Below are positions 40,788-46,276 of a stretch of 46,276 nucleotides of DNA, one piece after another; within the stretch, counting starts at the first letter, position 1; each line of letters opens with the position of its first letter. The stretch is from contig NZ_BCQT01000029.1 of the NCBI RefSeq assembly GCF_001552215.1, positions 1 through 46,276 on the forward strand, in the 5' to 3' direction. A program made the translations under genes and the position numbers. The DNA is from Actinomadura macra NBRC 14102. GTDB taxonomy: Bacteria; Actinomycetota; Actinomycetes; Streptosporangiales; Streptosporangiaceae. Under the pieces are notes generated by a model, which saw only the letters and a program-made list of their open reading frames with translations, was not told the origin of the DNA and searched no databases.

Positions 40788-41889
40788 CGCCTCGGCGGTG
40801 GGCGCGTTCGCCGTCTGGTTCAACCGCGCGTTCGACGTGGCCGCGATCGTCGCCGTCGCCCTGTGGCAGGTGTGCGCCGCCGGTACCGCCCTGCTGACGT
40901 ATCTCGGCCACTTCCGCTCACCCCCGGCCGCGGTGGCCGTCTGGGCGGCCCAGCTCCTGCTCATCGCCACGGCCGCGATCCTGCTGCTGCGGCGCAGACA
41001 CTGCTCCACCACGACGACCTGGCTGCTCGCCGCGGCGGACCTGGCCACCGGGATCGTCATGGCGGCCAACTGCCCGGGGGACGAACAGCTCAAGATCAAC
41101 TGGGCCTGGGCCACGGTCGGGCTCGTCGGCGTCCTGCTGCTGATGCACCGCCCCGCGCGCGAGTACGTCGCGCTGCTGGCGCTGAACGCGGGCGTCGTGC
41201 TCACCGCGCTGGTGGCCGCCGGGCACCTGAGCCGGCACGACACCGCCGGGTTCGTGACCCTGCTGTACGCCTCGGCCAGTATTCAGCTCGCCTTGATCGC
41301 CGGAGCCCGGGTGTTCCGGTTCAGCGGCGGGATGGCGGCCCAGGCCGCTGCGGAACGATGGGAACTCGCCGCCCGCGAGGCGGTCATCGCCGAGGTCGCC
41401 TCCTCGCGCCTACGCCGGTACCTGGAAACGCGAACCCTGATCGCGCCGATCCTGCGCGGGCTGGCCGAGGGCACCGTGGACGCCGCCGATCCGCTCGTGC
41501 GCCGCCGATGCGCCACCGCCGAGGCCATGCTCCGGCAGTTGCTGGCCGAGCAGGAGGACGTCCCCGACCCGGTACTGCGCGCCCTGCGCCCCGGCCTGGA
41601 TCAGGCGATGCGCCGCGGCGTCGTCATCGACATGGTGCGGGTCGGGGTTCCACCGCCGATGGGCGAGCGGACCGTGGCACGGCTGGCCGAGGCCCCGCTC
41701 GCCGTCCTGGCCGGCACCCGGGACCACGCCCGGGTCACGGTCGTCGGCACCGGCACCCACGTCAGCATCGCGGTGCTGGCCAAGGCCGACGTCGTCGTGC
41801 CCCCGCGCCCGGCGGCGGACGGAGTCGTGGTGACCACTGATCACGACGGGGACCTGCTCTGGGTGGAGGCTCGATGGGAGAAGCCGTGA
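40780..41889 (+). CDS. kinase-like membrane protein without catalytic boxes (gene 2 of 3)
   Basis: A 369-residue protein with the same plan as its kinase neighbour: five to six hydrophobic segments to residue about 170, a helical linker (AAQAAAERWELAAREAVIAEVASSRLRRYLE), a helical middle part and a C-terminal beta sandwich (VTVVGTGTHVSIAVLAKADVV, then VVVTTDHDGDLLWVEARW). But there is no His-Asp phospho-acceptor in the linker, and no N, G1 or G2 box in the C-terminal part. I therefore call it a kinase-derived pseudokinase or co-sensor. It overlaps both neighbours (8 bases before; GTGA after), so all three are made together. It could dimerise with the kinase and tune its signal. Confidence 0.75.
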   Translation: MADASAVGAFAVWFNRAFDVAAIVAVALWQVCAAGTALLTYLGHFRSPPAAVAVWAAQLLLIATAAILLLRRRHCSTTTTWLLAAADLATGIVMAANCPGDEQLKINWAWATVGLVGVLLLMHRPAREYVALLALNAGVVLTALVAAGHLSRHDTAGFVTLLYASASIQLALIAGARVFRFSGGMAAQAAAERWELAAREAVIAEVASSRLRRYLETRTLIAPILRGLAEGTVDAADPLVRRRCATAEAMLRQLLAEQEDVPDPVLRALRPGLDQAMRRGVVIDMVRVGVPPPMGERTVARLAEAPLAVLAGTRDHARVTVVGTGTHVSIAVLAKADVVVPPRPAADGVVVTTDHDGDLLWVEARWEKP

Positions 41890-42521
41890 CCATCGCCGTG
41901 ATCGATGACCAGGACGTGGTCCTGTCGGGAGTCGAGATGTGGATCGCCGAGGATCACGGCCACCGCGTCGAGATCGTCCACACCGGCACCGATCTCGCCG
42001 ACCTGGACAGCGGCCCGGCGGCGACGGCCGACGTCCTCGTGATCGATCTGCGCATCGACGGGGAGTTCGTCTTCGACCAGATCGCCGCGCTGGCCGCCCG
42101 GGGCCGCCGGATCGTGGTGTTCTCCCAGCACGCCGAGCCCGACATTGTCCAACGCGCGGACATGGCGGGCGCGCTCGCCTACATCACCAAGGAGGCCAAC
42201 GAGGGGCGGAGCCATCTCATCGACGCCGTTCTCGCGGTGGCCGCGGGCGAGAAGTACACCACCCCGTCCCAGGCCGGCGCCATGCTCGCCGGCACCGCGC
42301 ACGTCCAGCCCAAGTTCTCCCAGCAGGAACTGCGCACGATGCGCCTCTGGCTCGGAGGCCTCACCCGGGCCGGCGTGGCCCGCCAGATGGGGATCAGTGA
42401 GCACACGGTCAAGCAGTACCTCGAAAGGGCCCGCGAAAAATATGCCAAAGCCGGCCGCGAGGTCGGCACCAGAGTGGACTTCTACCGTGAGGCCAGACGT
42501 GATGGAATTGTCGAGGAATGA
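41886..42521 (+). CDS. NarL/FixJ-type response regulator (gene 3 of 3)
   Basis: A 211-residue regulator. Receiver domain 1-125: acidic pair D7-D8 (AVIDDQDVV), phospho-acceptor Asp54 (VLVIDLRI) and Lys102 (AYITKEAN). LuxR-type helix-turn-helix at about 145-205 (FSQQELRTMRLWLGGLTRAGVARQMGISEHTVKQYLERA). The recognition region SEHTVKQYLERAREKY is canonical. GTG 41886 is preferred: it overlaps the stop of gene 2 (GTGA), has GGGAG upstream and begins right at the receiver; ATG at 41874 would add four residues. It should be phosphorylated by gene 1. Targets unknown; the small secreted protein gene just downstream is a candidate. Confidence 0.92.
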   Translation: MTIAVIDDQDVVLSGVEMWIAEDHGHRVEIVHTGTDLADLDSGPAATADVLVIDLRIDGEFVFDQIAALAARGRRIVVFSQHAEPDIVQRADMAGALAYITKEANEGRSHLIDAVLAVAAGEKYTTPSQAGAMLAGTAHVQPKFSQQELRTMRLWLGGLTRAGVARQMGISEHTVKQYLERAREKYAKAGREVGTRVDFYREARRDGIVEE

Positions 42522-42599
42522 CATTTCCGGTCCGCGCTCCGCCCCCGCCGAGGCGGAGGCGGAGGCGGAGCGAAACTCGCCGGCTACCGTCGGAAAGAC

Positions 42600-43010
42600 C
42601 TAGCAGGTGATCCGGGCGACCGGACTGGTCCGGTTGTCGCCGTTCTCATGGTCGATGATCGCCCGGTAACTTTCGGTTTCTCCCCGGTTGCAGGCGAACC
42701 GGAGCGTCTTGGTGCTGTTACCGGACCACTCGACGGAGTCCAGATTCCTCCAGCTGCCGATCGAGGTCCGCCATTGCAGGACGCCCCGCCAGTGACGGCC
42801 GCCACATCCGGCGGCGGACACCTTCGCGTAGACCACCTGGCCGCTCTTGTACGGCTTCTTGGCGTCCCAGTTGCAGGCCGCGCTGGACTGCGAGGACGCG
42901 CTGGAGACGGTGGACGCCGACGCTCCGGCGCCGGTGCCCAACCCCACTCCGCTCGATAGCGCGACGGTGGACGCGAAGAGGATGCCCACACGAGCGATTG
43001 TCGTTCTCAT
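42600..43010 (-). CDS. small secreted four-cysteine protein
   Basis: A 136-residue exported protein. Signal peptide 1-32 (RTTIARVGILFASTVALSSG), likely cleaved after an Ala-x-Ala near residue 32. The mature part has four cysteines (C46, C69, C107, C136, the last being the final residue), enough for two disulphides, and an aromatic/Ser-rich beta pattern (HWRGVLQWRTSIGSWRNLDSVEWSGNS). AAGGAG lies six bases before the ATG. It faces the response regulator at 42521 and sits beside the three-gene signalling operon. No family recognised; a secreted small-protein factor or ligand is possible. Function unknown. Confidence 0.8.
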   Translation of the reverse strand: MRTTIARVGILFASTVALSSGVGLGTGAGASASTVSSASSQSSAACNWDAKKPYKSGQVVYAKVSAAGCGGRHWRGVLQWRTSIGSWRNLDSVEWSGNSTKTLRFACNRGETESYRAIIDHENGDNRTSPVARITC

Positions 43011-43434
43011 TTACATCTCCTTGGTTCCGGTACCCGCCGGGTTCCGGTATCTCGATGGTGGTGGATTCCAGTTGTCGAATGACGCTCCTCACGTCGAGGG
43101 ATGTCCAAAGCATTGCCCAGTGAAAAAAGCCGGTCAACGCATTCGATGTCCGAGGCAGTACGAGCCTGTCCGAGTTCGTGTACGCCCCGACTAAAGGGTG
43201 TTGCCGACGGGTCTCCACAAAAGAGTCGGTGCCGGCGAGACTCGCGGCCGCCGAACTTTTGGCCGGATCTTTGCCGTGACGGTGGGAAGCCGACGATCCC
43301 CTGTGAGCCGCTGACCTCGTTTCGCTGTGGGAGGTGCCTGCTTTGCCCTCCGTTCAGCGCGGCGCGCGCCGTCTCCACCCGATTCCAGGCCCGCGCCTCC
43401 ATGGCGGGGAAGGACTCGTGCTGGAGGTGGGCCC
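43011..43434. other. divergent intergenic region with direct repeats
   Basis: 424 bases between the secreted-protein gene (minus) and the protease gene (plus). GGTTCCGGTA occurs at 43023-43032 and 43040-43049, a 17-base-spaced direct repeat 13-39 bases before the secreted-protein ATG. The rest shows no clear gene or strong promoter. Confidence 0.5.
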
Positions 43435-44499
43435 ATGGGCTGGTCACGCAATATCGGGATGGGCATCGGAATGGCGGTAACGCTCGCGGGAGTCCTCGCG
43501 CTCGGCGGCTGCAGCGACGGGGACGCAGGGGCGGCGCGGAGACAGCCGCCCATGCCGTCCGGGGGAGCGGCGCAGCTTGAGGGGCAGTACGAAAAGGTCG
43601 TGGGCGCCGTGCTCCCGTCGGTCGTGAAGATCGAGACAGACCAGGGCGAGGGGTCGGGCGTCGTCTTCGACGGTGACGGCCACGTCGTCACCAACGCGCA
43701 CGTGGTCGCCGGTGCCAAGAAGGTCCAGGTCACGGCGGCCAGCGGCGGCGCCCCGCTGAAGGCGACCCAGGTGGGCTCCTTCGCGGCCGACGACCTCGCC
43801 GTGGTCAAGGTGGCGGGAGGGACGCTGCGGCCGGCCGCGTTCGGCGACTCGGCCAAGATCGAGGTTGGGCGGATCGTGTTGGCGATGGGCAATCCGCTGG
43901 GCCTGGCGGGCAGCGTCACGAACGGCATCGTCTCGGCGCTCAACCGCACCGTGTCCACCAAGCAGGAGGGCGATTTCCCCGGTTCGACGATCGCCGACGC
44001 CGTCCAGACCAGCGCCGCGATCAATCCCGGCAACAGCGGCGGTGCCCTGGTCGGCCTGGACGGGCAGGTCATCGGCATCCCCACCGCGGCCGCCTCGGAC
44101 CCGCAGATGGGCGGCGCGGCCGTCGGCATCGGGTTCGCCACGCCCAGCAACACCGTCAAGCGCATCGTCCCGCAGCTGATCCGCGACGGGCGGGTCACCG
44201 ACTCCGGCCGCGCGGCGATCGGCGCGACGGTGCGGACGATCGTCGACCCGTCCGGCGGGGAGGGAGGCGGTGGCGTCGCGGTGGTCGAGGTCGCGCCGGG
44301 CGGCGGCGCGGCGACGGCGGGTATCCGGCCCGGTGACGTGATCCTGTCGGCGAACGGCACCCCGACACCGGACCAGACGGCGCTGTCCGCGGTCCTCGCC
44401 GCGCTGAAGCCCGGCGGCACCGTCAAGCTGGAGATTCAGCGTCCGGATGGGTCGAAGCAGACGCTCGACGTCACCCTCGGCGAGCTTCCCGCGGACTGA
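43435..44499 (+). CDS. HtrA/DegP-like serine protease lipoprotein
   Basis: A 354-residue exported protease. Signal peptide and lipobox LALGGC (Cys26), a low-complexity linker, then a trypsin-like fold with triad His89 (VTNAHVVAG), Asp120 (AADDLAVVKV) and Ser201 (NPGNSGGAL), and one C-terminal PDZ domain (GGGAATAGIRPGDVILSANGTPTPDQTALSAVL). GGAGG is seven bases before ATG 43435. It digests or refolds misfolded envelope proteins and is a common stress gene; single PDZ and lipid anchor are typical of actinobacterial HtrA relatives. A hairpin with TTT follows its stop, so it is its own unit. Confidence 0.95.
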   Translation: MGWSRNIGMGIGMAVTLAGVLALGGCSDGDAGAARRQPPMPSGGAAQLEGQYEKVVGAVLPSVVKIETDQGEGSGVVFDGDGHVVTNAHVVAGAKKVQVTAASGGAPLKATQVGSFAADDLAVVKVAGGTLRPAAFGDSAKIEVGRIVLAMGNPLGLAGSVTNGIVSALNRTVSTKQEGDFPGSTIADAVQTSAAINPGNSGGALVGLDGQVIGIPTAAASDPQMGGAAVGIGFATPSNTVKRIVPQLIRDGRVTDSGRAAIGATVRTIVDPSGGEGGGGVAVVEVAPGGGAATAGIRPGDVILSANGTPTPDQTALSAVLAALKPGGTVKLEIQRPDGSKQTLDVTLGELPAD

Positions 44500-44511
44500 G
44501 GGCCGCACGCG

Positions 44512-44530
44512 CCGGCCGCCGGGCCGGTTT
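44512..44530 (+). terminator. terminator after the HtrA-like gene
   Basis: CCGGCC-4-GGCCGG followed directly by TTT, 13 bases past the stop. Confidence 0.65.
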
Positions 44531-44662
44531 CGGTCAGGAATCGGGCCGGACGATTCCCTGGGCGCCGCTCTCTTTCCCGCCGGGACGGGGGACAATCGGG
44601 CGTTGCTGGAACGCCGCAGTGCCGGACGCCAGGCGTCCGGGTGTGAGGGGTGGGGAGGACCG

Positions 44663-45052
44663 ATGACCGTGTGCACCGTCACCTGCAGGGCCGAAGGCCC
44701 GCGCACCGTGATCGCCCTGGCCGGGGATCTGTCTCTGCCGACCGTGCAGCAGGTCGAGCGCGACATTCGCGCCGGCCGCCGCGAGCACGGCGAGCATCTG
44801 GTGTTCGACCTGGAGCGCCTCGCGTTCCTGGACTCCAGCGGGCTGAGCCTGTTGCTGAGGTTCTACCTGGCCGCCGAGGGACGCGGTGGGAGCGCGGCGC
44901 TGGCGGGTCCGGTGTCCGAGCGGGTCGCCCGCGTCCTCCAGGTCACCAACCTGGACCAGCGGCTGACGATCCATCCCAGCCTCGGGGCGGCTCTCGCCGC
45001 CCCGCCCACGCAGGTGGACCGGCGGCCGGGCGCCTGTGCCACCGAGCCCTGA
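44663..45052 (+). CDS. STAS-domain anti-anti-sigma factor
   Basis: A 129-residue STAS protein. The signature is FDLERLAFLDSSGLSLLLRFY, with Asp57 and Ser58; Ser58 is at the position phosphorylated in SpoIIAA. The N-terminal strands (TVIALAGDLSLPTVQQVERD) and the C-terminal helix fit the family. A GGGGAGG ribosome site is five bases before ATG 44663; an earlier in-frame start belongs to the upstream gene's shadow. It would bind an anti-sigma kinase (RsbW/SpoIIAB type) to free a stress sigma factor; that partner is not in the window. The next plus-strand gene is a MEDS-domain protein, a frequent partner of STAS. Confidence 0.9.
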   Translation: MTVCTVTCRAEGPRTVIALAGDLSLPTVQQVERDIRAGRREHGEHLVFDLERLAFLDSSGLSLLLRFYLAAEGRGGSAALAGPVSERVARVLQVTNLDQRLTIHPSLGAALAAPPTQVDRRPGACATEP

Positions 45053-45070
45053 CCGCTCAGGATCGCTGCT

Positions 45071-45580
45071 TCAGGATCGCTGGGCCAGGCCGCGGACGAA
45101 GGCCGCCTGTCCCGCGTGCTGAAGGGCGTCGGAGACCACGCTGACCAGCCGGACCGACAGGGTGACGGGAGGGTCCCACGCCTCGTCGACGACGCGGTCG
45201 AGATCCCCGTCGGTCAGCGTGCCGACATAGGCGACGGTCCGGTCGTGCACCGCGTCGTGGTAGCCGGTGAGCAGGTCCGCCGACTCGACCCGCACGGCGG
45301 CGACCTCGGCGCGGGTGTGCCCGTAGCCCGTTTCGGACGAAGCGAAGGGCAGCCCGAAGCGCCCCTCCCAGCCGTCCGACGTCCAGATCTGCGGGGTTCC
45401 GGCGGCGTCGGCGATGTGATCATCCTGGACACGGCTGAGATGCCACACCAGCCACGCGACCGTGTTGGCGTCGGCGTCGGCGCGGAAGACGAGTTGGTCA
45501 GGTGTGAGCCCGCCGGCAGCCTCGTGGACGATCTCCTGGATCCGGTCGAACGCGTCGGTGAGTAGTTCTGCACTGGTCAT
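45071..45580 (-). CDS. DinB-fold protein (probable mycothiol-dependent)
   Basis: A 169-residue four-helix DinB/DUF664-type protein. Metal-binding histidines are placed as expected: TVAWLVWHLSRVQDDHIADA, and SVVSDALQHAGQAAF at the C-terminus. Other blocks, such as GGLTPDQLVFRADADANT and GYGHTRAEVAAVRVESADLL, match actinobacterial members that use mycothiol or bacillithiol as cofactor. Substrate unknown. The stop-codon region contains a 14-base-spaced repeat of TCAGGATCGCTG (45057 and 45071), so a duplication may have fixed the C-terminus. Convergent with the STAS gene, 18 bases apart. Confidence 0.85.
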   Translation of the reverse strand: MTSAELLTDAFDRIQEIVHEAAGGLTPDQLVFRADADANTVAWLVWHLSRVQDDHIADAAGTPQIWTSDGWEGRFGLPFASSETGYGHTRAEVAAVRVESADLLTGYHDAVHDRTVAYVGTLTDGDLDRVVDEAWDPPVTLSVRLVSVVSDALQHAGQAAFVRGLAQRS

Positions 45581-45627
45581 TGATCAGACGCTACCCCCAC
45601 ACGGCGTGCCGTTTCAGGCCGGCCCGG

Positions 45628-45692
45628 CGCCAAGGATGGACCGATCAGCCCGTTCCGCTTGATACGCAACGTGATCAGCGCAATCCTTGGCG
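45628..45692. repeat. 10-bp inverted repeat flanking 45 bases
   Basis: CGCCAAGGAT (45628-45637) and ATCCTTGGCG (45683-45692), perfect arms, enclosing 45 bases that include two copies of GATCAGC. It lies between the divergent DinB and MEDS genes. Confidence 0.65.
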
Positions 45693-45748
45693 TCACCACG
45701 GAGAGGGGGGTCGGTGTCGCGAGCGGGGGGTCGGCCGGGGGGTGAACC

Positions 45749-46276
45749 ATGCCCGGTTCGCTGACCACGGTGTTCGGCGTCGAGCAGGGCGACCACGTAT
45801 GGATCGGCTACACCGGCGAGGACGAGCGCCGCGCGCTGTGGGCGGCCCACGTGACCGCCGCGGTGGAGCGCGGCCAGCGGGTGCTGTTCATCGACGGCGG
45901 CACCTGGGCCGCGTCTCTCAACACCCACATGCTTTTCGACCGCGGCCAGGTGACGGTCCAGCCGCCCTGCGACGCGGGGTTCGCCGCAGGCCGGCTCGAC
46001 GTGGACCGGCTGCTGACCGTGCTGGAAGGGCAGTCGGCCCAGGCGGCCCGGCTCGGTCTGCGCGGGCTGCGCGTCTGTGTCGACCTCACCGAGATCGTGC
46101 GGCCCGGCGTCGCGGTCGGCTCCGGGTGCCTGCTGGCGGCGGTCCACTCCGTCCAGGCCCGGCCGCCGGCGCTGATCTGCCATGGCGACCGGATCCGGCT
46201 GCCCGCCGGACGGCTCGGCGCGCTGCGGGACGGGCACGCGCCGGCGCTGGAGGCGAGCGAGGTCCTGCGGCCCGGC
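45749..46276 (+). CDS. MEDS-domain sensory protein, cut by the window end
   Basis: A frame of 176 codons, open to the last base. ATG 45749 has GGGGGG six bases upstream. The product matches the MEDS/DcmR sensory domain: GDHVWIGYTGEDERRALWA, AAVERGQRVLFIDGGTWAAS, then RGLRVCVDLTEIVRPGVAVG and the strand PALICHGDRIRL. MEDS is a RecA-like domain often followed by STAS in actinobacteria, so a C-terminal STAS beyond the edge is likely but not seen. It is divergent from the DinB gene and two genes from a STAS protein, in a stress-signalling setting. Confidence 0.8.
   Translation, partial: MPGSLTTVFGVEQGDHVWIGYTGEDERRALWAAHVTAAVERGQRVLFIDGGTWAASLNTHMLFDRGQVTVQPPCDAGFAAGRLDVDRLLTVLEGQSAQAARLGLRGLRVCVDLTEIVRPGVAVGSGCLLAAVHSVQARPPALICHGDRIRLPAGRLGALRDGHAPALEASEVLRPG

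Noticed and set aside
43101..43434. Open frame in the protease upstream region
   Set aside because: No ribosome site, Cys/Arg/Ser-rich random composition and uneven third-position G/C; treated as intergenic.
1..46276. CRISPR arrays, insertion sequences, replication origin
   Set aside because: No regularly spaced direct repeats, transposase motifs, terminal inverted repeats with target duplications, or DnaA-box clusters noticed on either strand.

Overview
The window is high-G+C actinobacterial chromosome. G/C-rich third codon positions, many GTG/TTG starts, leaderless-type promoters, a GuaB1-type GMP reductase, a FolP2-type DHPS homologue, an LCP cell-wall ligase, a probable mycothiol-linked DinB protein, a CGNR regulator and a MEDS/STAS pair together suggest Actinomadura or another Thermomonosporaceae/Streptosporangiales member. 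That placement is inference. I see no rRNA, CRISPR array, transposase, integrase, phage structural gene or replication origin.

Layout. 1-3 kb (minus): a CrtI-like FAD oxidoreductase, a membrane fatty-acid desaturase and a TetR regulator form one tight operon, with a perfect palindrome over the first start codon. 3-5 kb (minus): a self-regulated ArsR-AHSA1 fusion, DUF998 and YciI operon, with an operator lying between its -35 and -10 boxes and a strong terminator at its end. 5-12.2 kb: a TetR gene diverges from an AtuA / acyl-CoA carboxylase beta / alpha / acyl-CoA dehydrogenase operon for branched or terpenoid acyl-CoA catabolism; three of its four genes overlap their neighbour at start/stop codons. 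12.3-17 kb: an RDD membrane protein, a P-loop kinase overlapping an enolase-superfamily protein that has lost its catalytic residues, a small conserved protein and an LCP ligase. 17.4-20.5 kb: guaB1, a long intergenic region with a large hairpin, and a double-length Lrp/AsnC regulator. 20.6-26.1 kb (minus): CPA1 antiporter, LysR, DHA2-type MFS exporter, UBP zinc finger and GDP-mannose 4,6-dehydratase.

26.3-31 kb: folP2, a CGNR regulator, a second CPA1 antiporter, an unknown protein, then three unusual tRNA genes (Trp-CCA, Ala-UGC, Ser-CGA). 31-33.6 kb: an aminotransferase and a divergent LysR regulator. 33.6-38.7 kb: a VC0807-family membrane protein preceded by a 4 x 15-bp tandem repeat, two tandem L,D-transpeptidase lipoproteins, a GT4 glycosyltransferase and a fourth unusual tRNA (Glu-UUC). 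39-43 kb: a membrane-anchored HTH protein, then a compact three-gene signalling operon (histidine kinase, kinase-like protein without catalytic boxes, NarL-type response regulator) and a small secreted four-cysteine protein. 43.4-46.3 kb: HtrA-like lipoprotein protease, STAS anti-anti-sigma factor, DinB protein and a MEDS-domain gene cut by the window end.

The strongest candidates for something new are the three-gene signalling operon, the four divergent tRNA genes that keep their identity elements, the catalytically dead enolase paired with a kinase, and the ArsR-AHSA1 fusion with an internal translation start.
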